Source of the DNA: Desmonostoc muscorum LEGE 12446
Lineage (GTDB): Bacteria; Cyanobacteriota; Cyanobacteriia; Cyanobacteriales; Nostocaceae
Reading direction: 5' to 3'
Assembly: GCF_015207005.2 (NCBI RefSeq)
Contig: NZ_JADEXS020000002.1
Span: 186,001 to 250,000, forward strand
Length of the DNA: 64,000 nucleotides
Position numbers and translations under genes: made by a program. Positions 17,448 to 25,242 of the stretch are shown in pieces; positions within the stretch are counted from its first letter, which is position 1; the number at the start of each line of letters is the position of its first letter. The notes under the pieces are model-generated. The model did no database searches and was not told the origin of the DNA. It was given only the letters and a program-made list of their open reading frames with translations.

Positions 17448-18989
17448 TCAGCTTTCGCTTTTGCTCATGTGCTTGTAATCGTGGCAACTCTCGTGAATTG
17501 CTTCCAGATTATTTTTCTTCCAGTTGGCGTGATTTTCGTCGATGTGATGCAGATGAATCCGTTCCTCATCGATGAACTTTAAGCCGCAAGAGGCACATCT
17601 ATGGTTTTGCTTCTTAAGAGCAAAAGAAGTTTCGCCGTCATAGAGCTTACTTTTGCGTTCGCTCCAGTAGGCTGTATCTCCGTCATAGGGGGATTTTGTT
17701 CCTTTAACCATGACGTGGCTACTTTCGGAGTAGGAAACTGCTGGGAATGCTTTGTCTAGTAATTTCTTGCTAGCGTAGCGATTTTTCTTGGCTTCCTTGT
17801 TGAATACCGTATAAGCTCTTTTTTTGATGTGGTATAACGAGTTTCTAGACCCGTCCATCTTGCAGAACTTATGGTAATTTCTCCAACCTCTTACTACCGG
17901 GGCTAATTTCTCAGCCTTTGTGGTAGCACCATAATTCGAGTTGTTGACGATGTGTTTTACTTTCTTACGGAATGCTTTGAAGTTGTCCACTGAGGGAATG
18001 CTTCTAAACTTTCCGTTTTTCTGGACTTTAAAGTGCCAGCCGAGGAAATCAAACCCATCTGTCGCGGCGGTAACTTTGGTTTTCTTTTGGCTTACATTCA
18101 TTCCGCGTTTGCGGAGGAACTCGCTGATTTTCTCAAGTATCTCTATCGCATTATCTTCGGGTCGGAGTATAATAACCATGTCATCCGCGTATCGGATTGA
18201 TGGCTCGTTGATTTGCCCGTTGGCTCTGTATCTGTGGATACTTTCAACCCCGTTGAGTGCGATGTTTGCTAATAGTGGGCTGACTACTCCCCCTTGAGGT
18301 GTACCCTGTTCGGGGAATTCTGGGTTTACTCCTGCCTTGAGGCATCGGTATATTCCGAGTTTTAAGCCTTTGGGGGCGATGAGTTCGTCCATTATTGCTG
18401 AGTGGTTAATCCTATCGAAGCATTTTTCGATATCGAGTTCTATAACTCGTTTCTCTGTTCCATTGCAGGAAGAGCGTAGGTTATTGTAGATGTACCGTTG
18501 TGCATCGTGAGCAGAGCGCCCTGTTCTGAACCCGTAGCTCCTGGCGTGGAAAGTGGCTTCGTGTGCTGGTTCTAGTGCATATTTTGCAAGGCATTGCCAA
18601 GCTCTATCCGCTATGGTTGGTATTTTAAGCATTCTGGTAGTCCCGTCCTTTTTGGGGATGGGGATTTCCCTTAGTCCTTGATGCTTCCAATTTCCACTAT
18701 TCATTTTCAGTAATTCTTCAAGGTTGAAGCGTTCCTCAAATGACAGGGATTTCTTACCATCAATACCCGCCGTTTTTTTACCAGCGTTTAGCTGAGATAC
18801 AAGTCTAATTGCAAGAAATCGAGCCGAGGTGGATTTAAAAATAAGCTTTTGGAGAAACCTAGCTTTCCGTTTGTCTCCAACTTGAACCGCTTTAAATACG
18901 CGCTTTTGAAGGCGGAAAAGATTTCGGCGGAATTTCTTCCACGGTAAGGCTTTCCAAGATTCACTAGTATGTCTACTGTGTCTAATCAT
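17448..18989 (-). CDS. ltrA: Group II intron reverse transcriptase/maturase with HNH domain
   Basis: This 513-aa protein helps intron splicing and copies it into DNA. Domains in order: RT-0/RT-1 (IPIPKKDGTTRMLKIPTI), RT core with VIELDIEKCFDRI (catalytic Asp), GTPQGGVVSPLL, YADD at 267-270, the FLGWHF motif of domain RT7, the maturase X domain (RGWRNYHKF), and a C-terminal HNH endonuclease with CASCG, HLHHIDEN and ESCHDYKH near residues 455-505. All key residues are present. It lies on the minus strand inside the intron. Confidence 0.95.
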   Translation of the reverse strand: MIRHSRHTSESWKALPWKKFRRNLFRLQKRVFKAVQVGDKRKARFLQKLIFKSTSARFLAIRLVSQLNAGKKTAGIDGKKSLSFEERFNLEELLKMNSGNWKHQGLREIPIPKKDGTTRMLKIPTIADRAWQCLAKYALEPAHEATFHARSYGFRTGRSAHDAQRYIYNNLRSSCNGTEKRVIELDIEKCFDRINHSAIMDELIAPKGLKLGIYRCLKAGVNPEFPEQGTPQGGVVSPLLANIALNGVESIHRYRANGQINEPSIRYADDMVIILRPEDNAIEILEKISEFLRKRGMNVSQKKTKVTAATDGFDFLGWHFKVQKNGKFRSIPSVDNFKAFRKKVKHIVNNSNYGATTKAEKLAPVVRGWRNYHKFCKMDGSRNSLYHIKKRAYTVFNKEAKKNRYASKKLLDKAFPAVSYSESSHVMVKGTKSPYDGDTAYWSERKSKLYDGETSFALKKQNHRCASCGLKFIDEERIHLHHIDENHANWKKNNLEAIHESCHDYKHMSKSES

Positions 18990-19893
18990 TTTCTCTTCTA
19001 GAGTTTGTATTTTCTGAACACCTCAGACCAATTACGGTCTGTCCTACCCGAATTGTGAGAGTTCCGCTTCTCGTCTAGCCTACTTGGGGAACGAAAGCCC
19101 CAGGACTCACAAATCGTTTTTATTCGTTCCCTCGGAGAGATTGATTGTTCCGTTAGATGTAGCCAATTTGACCGTTGGATTCCCTAGACTCTTGCCGTTA
19201 TTGGCGATATTACGGCGGGAATTGGCTCCAACGAAGTCAGGGATTTTAGTGTTGCGCCCTGCTCTACGATGGGTCACTTTTTGAGGCTCTGTTTCATCAT
19301 AGGAACTCCCTATTAGCGCCAGTGTCAACCCGCAACGGTCGTCTGATTGCGCCCTGTTCCCAGCTTCACTCTACAAGAACCGAGCTTGTTCGGTGTGGGC
19401 AGATAAGGAGTCAATTCTGAGTCTGAATGGCAAGGCTTACACTTGCATCTGACCGAGAGTTCAGCCTTTAGTGACAGTAATCTGCTGTCGGGCTGGCTTA
19501 GTTATGTGCGGACTGACTACCGTGATTCACTAAGCAACGAATCGCACACCACCTTCATATATACACGCATGAAATCCTCGAATTTTTAGGCACTAGTCAG
19601 AGATGGGAGCTTGTAGATTTCTACGAGCGCAGATATGGCGATACACGCAGGTTCGGCTTTAATGTTCGAGCTTGGAACGCTTACGTGAGTCTCTTTGATG
19701 GCTCATTGGACGTTCTTGTTGAGCCGCTCCAAATAGTGAAAGCATTGACCTCTTATAAATTTCTTTTTTACGCTATTTTCGGCTATTGGCTAAGTCTTCA
19801 TTGTGGTATGGCTATCATGTTCCGCAAAGGCGTTTAATCAAGCATAGGCGTAGCTCGTGGTAGACATCGCTTAAAATATTTATTGCATTTAAT

Positions 19894-19945
19894 GTTGTCC
19901 CCAGTTTATCGATAGTAAATACCGTTAAATAATACTATTGACCTC
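19894..19945 (+). repeat. Dispersed intergenic repeat, copy 2
   Basis: It begins GTTGTCCCCAGTTTAT and contains GATAGTAAATACCGTTAA, matching 10252-10303 apart from a handful of bases. It lies between the methyltransferase 3' exon and the Excalibur-domain relic. Both copies are about 9.6 kb apart on the same strand, which would allow recombination between them. Confidence 0.6.
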
Positions 19946-20070
19946 TTTGTATTCCAAAGAATTCACCAGACTTAGATTGCTCAGATGTTACCCAAAGAAG
20001 GTTTAGAGTATTGCCACCTGACCCTCATGGTTTCGACAGAGATGGAGATGGAATTGGGTGCGAAAAATAA
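19942..20070 (+). pseudogene. Excalibur calcium-binding domain relic
   Basis: The ~42-codon stretch ends with DPHGFDRDGDGIGCE and a stop, the calcium-loop signature of the Excalibur domain (DxDxDGxxCE) found at the end of secreted nuclease-like and surface proteins. It begins DLDCSDV, also typical. An in-frame stop lies directly upstream and there is no start codon. I read it as the tail of a lost longer gene. Confidence 0.5.
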
Positions 20071-20125
20071 AAAACATTCAGTAGTGCAAGTCTAAAACTT
20101 GATAAAGAATTAGGATTTTTCAGAA

Positions 20126-20553
20126 ATGTTCACTTTAGCTCAAGTTAATTTTGGAGTTAGATCAACTGGATTAATTGAAATCAAATTAATTGGAACTCTT
20201 TATCTATAGGACTCCTATTTGATTTTTGAAATACACGTAGGGTGTGAAAGCGTTGCTTAACGCACCTTCCCCAAAGCTTTTGGTGCGTTACGGCTTACGC
20301 CTAACACATCCTACACATACTTAGATTTTTTCAGGAATCAAATCGGATTCCTATAGTTTTAGCAATTATCTATGTAACTTTAATGCTCGGCTGGTTAAGT
20401 CAAAGAAAAAATACATTAACAATTCCTATTTTAACAATTTACATTATCCAAGAAGTATTAGCACCAATTTGTCTATTTTTGTGTGGCATCATATTAATTA
20501 TGCAAGGTTGGCGATTAGATCCGCTTATTCAATTTGAGCAGTTTCTCCTGTGA
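20126..20553 (+). pseudogene. Small Ycf66-like membrane protein gene interrupted by a MITE
   Basis: Before the MITE an ATG opens MFTLAQVNFGVRSTG and continues ~26 codons. After the MITE (20357 on) an open stretch reads VLAIIYVTLMLGWL, then ILTIYIIQEVLAPIC and IILIMQGWRLDPLIQF to a stop at 20551-20553. The ILxxQGWRLDPxxQF ending is typical of small Ycf66-like proteins of thylakoid or plasma membrane. Exact frame across the insertion is uncertain because no target duplication is visible, so the joining is inference. Function of the family is unknown. Confidence 0.4.
20206..20356. mobile_element. MITE with CTATAGGA/TCCTATAG ends, copy 1
   Basis: Inverted ends CTATAGGACTCCTATTTGAT and ATCAAATCGGATTCCTATAG bound a 151-base unit with an inner hairpin around GCGTTGCTTAACGCACC and GGTGCGTTACGGC. 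A second unit with nearly the same ends but different interior lies at 48561-48688. No coding content. A half-end (AGGATTGCTATAG) is seen near 60917. Confidence 0.7.
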
Positions 20554-20750
20554 TTATTAATTATTTATTTAAGTTTTAAGGATATAATAATTAACTGGAT
20601 TCAGAGAAATTGGTAAATTAAAAATCAAGTTAATTATTATTGACGCTGATCTAGCAAGACATCAAAATGTTTAACCTTGGTTTCAGGTTCAATCAGATAC
20701 TGGTTATCCCGGATTTCTCACCACATCTCTCAAAACCTTGTGCTCTTGAG

Positions 20751-20853
20751 CAGGGGAGCAGGGGAGCAGGGGAGCAGGGGAGCAGGGGAGCAGAGGAGAG
20801 TTCAATGTGCCTTGTTCAATCCCCTCTGCCCCTCTGCCCCTCTGCCCCTCTGC
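20751..20853. repeat. Two opposed octamer tandem arrays
   Basis: CAGGGGAG is repeated five times at 20751-20790. After ~30 bases CCCCTCTG is repeated four times at 20821-20852. The two arrays are near complements (CAGAGGGG versus CAGGGGAG), so the transcript could fold into a long GC-rich hairpin. No spacers separate the units, so this is not a CRISPR. Such arrays vary in copy number between strains. Confidence 0.8.
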
Positions 20854-20863
20854 ACATCTGATC

Positions 20864-21090
20864 TCAAGCTTGTGAGAAATGCGGGTTATCTTTGGGCAGA
20901 GGGTGTACTTGTTCTATGTCATTTCCAGCAAAGGCACGAATAGCATTGCGTGACTCCCAATAAGAGATGACAGTGAACTCTGTAATTGTGCCATTAGTAC
21001 GACGAAATACTTGCGCTCCAAGATTACCAGGAATCGATTGAATTTTTTTGATTCCAGCTTCAGTTAAATATTTATCGAAACAGAATTCAG
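20864..21090 (-). pseudogene. Antibiotic-biosynthesis-monooxygenase-like domain fragment
   Basis: About 65 residues on the minus strand match the core of a small ABM-fold heme/quinone-monooxygenase-like protein: KKIQSIPGNLGAQVFRR, TEFTVISYWESRNAIRAFAG and VHPLPKD. The part before KYLTEAG is repeat-like DNA, not protein, and the natural C-terminus after DNP is replaced by the tandem-repeat side. Both ends are therefore missing and the piece is a relic. Confidence 0.5.
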
Positions 21091-21398
21091 AAGTCAGGAG
21101 CCAAAATTTAGAATGAATTTTGAACGAAAGAGTGAATGAATCCAATAGATTACAAGATATCGGTTACAGTCGCAAAGGGCTATCTTGTTGGGGGTAGGCG
21201 TTGGATGTAGTGTTAAGAAAATTGAATTTTAGTGCATCAAATAGGACAACATCTTCTTCCTTTCCTACGCCCCACACGCTATACCCTATACCCTTTCATC
21301 CAGGAAGACCAGGAATTTACGCAAAACAAGCGTGCCATTCCCCTTTCCACCTTTAAGGCTAATTCCCCTTCTTTACCGTTGCCAATTTCATTTGACGG

Positions 21399-21689
21399 TT
21401 ACAAATCAAAATCAAGGCTGAATGTTTCTCCATCAGAATCTTCTTCTTCCTCCTGTGCAAATGGAGTTGCAGTCCTTGAAGAGAGTTTGTTATCTTCAGT
21501 ATTAATCGGCATGAAAGCTACTTGTTGTGTGGGAAATGTACCCTTCCTGAAAGCAAAATAACAATCAATAATAAAGTAAAGCGTCTCTAGGTAACTCTTG
21601 CCTAGTTGCTGTGATTCGGCAAATATCCGCTCTCGGTAGCTATCTTTGATCCGAACTTTTTCTGGGGTTAAGTCAAGTTTGTCTGCCAT
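21399..21689 (-). CDS. ParR-like partition adaptor (putative)
   Basis: The 96-aa protein starts two bases after the stop of the actin-like parM gene on the same strand, the usual place for the ParR adaptor that binds centromere DNA and the filament. The first ~55 residues are mixed basic/helical (LTPEKVRIKDSYRERIFAES, compatible with a ribbon-helix-helix type DNA binder), and the C-terminus is very acidic (QEEEEDSDGET) with an FSLDFDL tail that could contact ParM. Assignment rests on position and composition, not on a recognised family. Confidence 0.55.
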   Translation of the reverse strand: MADKLDLTPEKVRIKDSYRERIFAESQQLGKSYLETLYFIIDCYFAFRKGTFPTQQVAFMPINTEDNKLSSRTATPFAQEEEEDSDGETFSLDFDL

Positions 21690-21691
21690 TG

Positions 21692-22654
21692 TTATAACTT
21701 AAGAGATGTAGATGCTGGATTCTTACTGCTGATGGTTTTTGCCATTTCTAGAAGCCCAAAGACATTGGCTTCCACCGGGTTGTCCAGGATTTTGAAGCCA
21801 TTCTTTTCTAACAATTTTTTAAATCCTGGTAACAGACAGCCTCCACCAATCGCCCAGATTTCATCCCCTTGGTGTTTGGCATCAAGCGTGAGATTCACCA
21901 CTTTCTTCAAGTATTTTTCATACCAATCTTTCAAACAAGCGCTGTATATATCTTTGATATCAATGTCACGGCTGTATCGGGTATGCCCCATCTCTAGACA
22001 AAATCGGATTTTGGAAGCATCCCCAATTTTTCCGCCATTTAGATGTTTCATCTTTTGGGAGATATCATCGATGAGAACTTCCACACCGATGGGGTAGGCA
22101 GTGTGAACTTCTCGCTGACCCCGGTGGTAACGAGAATACAGGGTCGTACCATTGCCAAAGTCTAAAATGGTTAATTTTTTTGGTAGTGGATGCCCAAATA
22201 ATGCACCCATACCCTCTAGTACAACTTTCAGCACTTCTACTTTCACGTCTGATTGTTTGCCAGCAAGTATTGGCTGATATTCTCCATTGAGTACTTTTTG
22301 TAGTTCATTAGCCAGAGCAACATCATGTAAACTGACGACTAATTTTAAGTGCCAAGCCTTACGGTGTGGTAGATGTGCCAATGCACCCAATAAAGTCAAC
22401 AATGCGTTGTTGACTTTGTTTTCATTATTATCGGTATTCCGGTCAAAATAATTTCCTGTCCGGTAAGCTGATTCTCCGACTGTATAAGCACTACCGTTAA
22501 AAACTACGCGCCCTGGCACATCTTCCATTTCTGCATTGGTTATATAGCTGGGCACACGAACTACTTCAAAGCCATCGACTAAAAGTTTGAGACTTCCGTA
22601 ACCGTTATCGAAACCCGCAGGAAAAATTTTTTGTAAGGTGTGAATGTTTGACAT
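21692..22654 (-). CDS. parM: ParM/StbA-like actin-fold plasmid segregation protein
   Basis: The 320-aa protein has the actin/Hsp70 nucleotide-binding layout: an early phosphate-1-like FDNGYGSLK, connect-1, phosphate-2 LTILDFGNGTT, and adenosine motif IWAIGGGCLLPGF. It polymerises with ATP to push plasmid copies apart in ParM systems. Start at 22654 (MSNIHTLQK) is chosen because the frame further upstream reads through unlikely sequence and overlaps the repeat region. The parR-like gene follows immediately. The upstream 170 bases carry repeats suitable as the centromere and operator. Confidence 0.82.
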   Translation of the reverse strand: MSNIHTLQKIFPAGFDNGYGSLKLLVDGFEVVRVPSYITNAEMEDVPGRVVFNGSAYTVGESAYRTGNYFDRNTDNNENKVNNALLTLLGALAHLPHRKAWHLKLVVSLHDVALANELQKVLNGEYQPILAGKQSDVKVEVLKVVLEGMGALFGHPLPKKLTILDFGNGTTLYSRYHRGQREVHTAYPIGVEVLIDDISQKMKHLNGGKIGDASKIRFCLEMGHTRYSRDIDIKDIYSACLKDWYEKYLKKVVNLTLDAKHQGDEIWAIGGGCLLPGFKKLLEKNGFKILDNPVEANVFGLLEMAKTISSKNPASTSLKL

Positions 22655-22761
22655 AGGCTTCAAGGTAATACACTTTGAGAAAGTGAAAATTATCTGTTCA
22701 AGTGATCTGCAAAAGCAAGAGAAAGAAGAATAAAATAACTTCACCTTCTTTTCCCAACTCA

Positions 22762-22935
22762 AGAGCTTATCATAACCCCTTGGGGGCTAAGTGGGGTACA
22801 AAATGTTAACTAGTCAAATATACCCCATTTAGCACCTATATATATCCTATATAGGGGTCAAAATATCCCAAAAGTCCTGAGATATTGTTGGGGTATATAT
22901 AGCCCCCATATAGCCCCCAATAGGATTTTTTGAAA
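22762..22935. promoter_or_regulatory. Putative parC centromere/operator upstream of parM
   Basis: Directly upstream of parM lies a stretch built of related words: CCCCTTGGGGGC, TATACCCCATTTAGCACC, TATATCCTATATAGGGGTC, GGGGTATATATAGCCCCC and ATATAGCCCCCAATAGG. The GGGGT/ATATA and AGCCCCC units occur several times in both orientations. Type II partition systems keep a repeated ParR-binding centromere exactly here, where it also serves as operator. The role is inferred from position and repeats. Confidence 0.55.
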
Positions 22936-23071
22936 TCTTTTTTATCAACGCAGCAGAAATTAAATTAGATCATTTTTGACTCTTTGATTTATACTTTACT
23001 GTCAATAAGATTATTGAAAAGCAATTCAGTCTTTCACTCTAACTTCTTGCTGAATACGTAATTTAGGGTCA

Positions 23072-23585
23072 CTACTTGCTTACAGGTTCAGCTTTCTCAA
23101 CTGAATTATCATTCACACCCAAAGTCAATTCCAAAGGAGTTCTTTCTGGGTAAGCTTTTACCACTTGTCGATAAACTTCATAGTTAGTAGGTAGCGTGTT
23201 CTGAGAATTACCCACTCCATAGGTCAGGAAAGAACTTTACATCTTTCACTAGTTCAGGTTTGCCTGCCTCTTCTGGAGATTTTTTGCGTTGTTCAACTTC
23301 ATCAACACTTGGCCGCGGAGGTAAAGTAGGCCACCATAGCCCTCGAACATCTGGGCCAATTACTTCTCCCGGTGGTTTTACTCCATTTCGATTTAGCACC
23401 GAAGTAGTAGCAAAGGTTTCAATGCGGAGTCGTGGTTCACTGGTTAGGTTATTCGAATACAAAACGAGCCAGGAGTAACTGGTGAGTGCTGTAGTTTCAT
23501 ACTGTTCAGCAGTAGTAGTGCTACAACTAGTTAGTGTCAGTGCCGTTAGTGCAGTTATTATTGAGGGTAAAAATCTTATTTGCAT
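23072..23585 (-). pseudogene. Lipoprotein gene with an apparent frameshift
   Basis: The start at 23585 gives a signal peptide with lipobox LTSC followed by STTTAEQYET. The frame ends at 23208 after VKFFPDLWSG. In another frame an open stretch continues without gap: LTYGVGNSQNTLPTNYEVY, then RQVVKAYPERTPLELTLGV and a stop at 23072. The protein-like quality of this tail suggests one missing or extra base near 23226. The joined product would be ~170 aa. If the shift is real the tail is not made; a sequencing error is the alternative. Function unknown; it lies in the partition block. Confidence 0.5.
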
Positions 23586-23637
23586 TATCAATTGTGGATA
23601 TCTTTCACCAATCACTCTTGATCTTGGAAGTATGCCA

Positions 23638-24231
23638 TCATTGCTGCCAAGGCGAAGGTATCGCTGTTGTCGAAAGCACCTGACCTGTTGTTAATCTGAT
23701 CGCCGTCTGCTCACAATTAGGACATTGGACTTTCACCTGAATTAATGAAGGATGACCTTTGTATTCTCCCATTACTGGTTCCCCAGTAAACTCGCTAATT
23801 ATTCCCTGCTGACAGTGCCAACACTCGAATACCACGCGCCCAACTTGTTTATCGCAGTCCAAAAACTGGATATGTTGACAGCGTTCTGGCGCTAACTCTT
23901 CTTCTTTATCGCTCTTTGTCAATTGACCCTGTTGCTTGGGCTGTTGCGGTAATTTGGATTTTCTCTTGTCAGAAGAGGTACCTTTGGCTTTACTTTTGTC
24001 TAAATGTTGCGGTTTTTCAGCAGCGTTTGTCTTTGACCTTACAAGAGGTATCACCTCTGCTTGGGCTGGCTGCTCAACTGACGGCAGATCAACACTGGGA
24101 GTAATGTCAGGCTGAGAGGTTGGCTGCTGTTTTTCTACTGGTTTATAAGCAACAAGGTCAAGCTTTGGGCTTTGGTCGTTGGGTTTTGGCTGTTGTTTAG
24201 GTAACTTGGGCGATCGCTCTTTTGATTTCAT
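23638..24231 (-). CDS. Pro/Gln/Lys-rich protein with C-terminal zinc ribbon
   Basis: The 197-aa protein has a long disordered basic N-terminal half rich in Pro, Gln and Lys, with QPKQQG-type low complexity. The C-terminal ~80 residues hold cysteines C118, C126 approximately, then CWHC and CPNC, which looks like a zinc-binding ribbon. No membrane segment is seen. It lies divergent from parA and in the same direction as the lipoprotein and parM. Family not recognised; a plasmid-specific nucleic-acid-binding protein is plausible. Confidence 0.6.
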   Translation of the reverse strand: MKSKERSPKLPKQQPKPNDQSPKLDLVAYKPVEKQQPTSQPDITPSVDLPSVEQPAQAEVIPLVRSKTNAAEKPQHLDKSKAKGTSSDKRKSKLPQQPKQQGQLTKSDKEEELAPERCQHIQFLDCDKQVGRVVFECWHCQQGIISEFTGEPVMGEYKGHPSLIQVKVQCPNCEQTAIRLTTGQVLSTTAIPSPWQQ

Positions 24232-24488
24232 CAGAACTTTTTATGTGGATTTGGGGAAATAAGTTTATTTTAAGCGCCAATTTATTTCGCTAAATCGCTC
24301 CTCATCGCCAGAATGAAAGTATAGTTAGCTTTTTAGGTAACAAGCAATTTGGAGCATTAGTTTTTCATTACTTTGGTGTAAAACTTGTGAAAATCTTTGC
24401 GGTCTACTTAAATTGTCATAGAATCAGTTCATTCTGTAACTAATATATATATGTTTTTTCATCAAAAATCGCATAGTACTAAGAAAAT
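24232..24488. promoter_or_regulatory. Divergent promoter region before parA
   Basis: This 257-base AT-rich spacer lies between the divergent Zn-ribbon gene and parA and must carry both promoters. TATATATATG at 24444-24453 sits about 40 bases upstream of parA. No clear parS palindrome is visible by eye. Otherwise nothing notable. Confidence 0.4.
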
Positions 24489-25241
24489 ATGATTATCGCA
24501 GTTACTAATCAAAAGGGAGGAGTAGCCAAGACAACCTCTACTATTGCACTAAGTGGATTGCTGGCAGAAAGTTCCTCCTGCCTTGTAGTTGACTTTGATC
24601 CCCAAGGCAATTTAACCACAGGTCTAGGAATCAAGATTCAGTCAGGGCAGATGACTGCTTATGAAGTACTTACAGATCGTAAACAGAGCGCATCTGAAAC
24701 TATTATTGACACCGAGTATGGAATCAAGCTGATTCCGGCTGACATATCTCTAGCATCTGGAGAAAAGCAAATTTTGACCTCGGCAGATAATAGCCGAATC
24801 CTGAGAAAGAAATTGAATCCTTTACGGCAAGAATTTGCTCATATCCTCATTGATTGCCCACCCAGCTTAGGTATGTTAACTCTAAATGCATTAATGGCAG
24901 CAGATGCAGTCTTGATCCCCGTTCAATGTCAGTTCTTTGCTTTGGAAGGCTTACGACAATTATTGGAAACTATCGAAAGTCTTCGTGATGAAGACACTCA
25001 CCCCAATTTGCAAATTTTAGGAGTCTTGCCTACAATGGCAGACCGTACACTCACGACCCAAGATGCTCTCAAAACTCTTAAAACTAAACTCCCTGGTGTC
25101 AAAATTTTTGAACCCGTTCCTAAGTCTGTTCAGTTTCCAGAGTCTAACTTGGCGCGTCAACCAATCCATCGGTATACCACAGAAAGAAAATTGATTGAAC
25201 CTTATCAAGAAATCGCCAGGGAAATGGCAGAACAGGAGTAA
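24489..25241 (+). CDS. parA: ParA-family partition ATPase
   Basis: This 250-aa protein is a type Ib-size ParA. It has the deviant Walker A KGGVAKTT at residues 9-16, a Walker A' VDFDPQGN, and Walker B ILIDCPPSLG. It binds DNA with ATP and positions plasmid copies with ParB. No long N-terminal HTH domain is present, so autoregulation by ParA itself is less likely and ParB may do this. The parB gene starts one base after its stop, so the two form an operon. Downstream order parA-parB is standard. Confidence 0.95.
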   Translation: MIIAVTNQKGGVAKTTSTIALSGLLAESSSCLVVDFDPQGNLTTGLGIKIQSGQMTAYEVLTDRKQSASETIIDTEYGIKLIPADISLASGEKQILTSADNSRILRKKLNPLRQEFAHILIDCPPSLGMLTLNALMAADAVLIPVQCQFFALEGLRQLLETIESLRDEDTHPNLQILGVLPTMADRTLTTQDALKTLKTKLPGVKIFEPVPKSVQFPESNLARQPIHRYTTERKLIEPYQEIAREMAEQE

Positions 25242-25242
25242 T

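Larger units (their letters stand above)
17366..19547 (-). mobile_element. Group II intron (retroelement) with encoded maturase
   Basis: Read on the minus strand, the element starts GTGCGATTCG at 19547 (consensus GUGYG) and runs ~2.2 kb to a domain V/VI structure near 17366-17430. It encodes a reverse transcriptase-maturase with an HNH endonuclease. Ends are uncertain by a few bases because GTGTG begins two bases earlier and the 3' end (...TATCCCCCAT) allows several choices. It is antisense to the methyltransferase gene it interrupts, which points to insertion into single-stranded DNA at a replication fork rather than normal sense homing. Confidence 0.88.
16720..19837 (+). pseudogene. Zn-ribbon class I SAM methyltransferase gene split by an antisense group II intron
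   Basis: The 5' part (16720 to ~17365) encodes an N-terminal zinc ribbon (CVIC and CPHC) and a methyltransferase domain: LLDYGCGGNG for SAM binding, GYDPYA, FDYILLHEVIEHV, and a GYILITTPN strand. It breaks after HVPWLSR. From ~19548 the same frame resumes as HLHIYTHEILEFLG, then WELVDFYERRYGDTR and hydrophobic segments to a stop at 19835-19837. HLHxYT directly after this motif is normal for these enzymes. The intron lies on the opposite strand, so it cannot splice from this gene's mRNA and the gene should be dead. Restored length is about 310 aa; its substrate is unknown, with surface-glycan or lipid methylation possible. Confidence 0.8.

Noticed and set aside
20751..20853. Possible CRISPR array
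   Set aside because: The octamers CAGGGGAG and CCCCTCTG are directly tandem with no spacers and no cas genes nearby.
20667..20943. ORFs with EQGSRGAGEQGSRG-type sequence
   Set aside because: Translation of the CAGGGGAG octamer array, not a protein.
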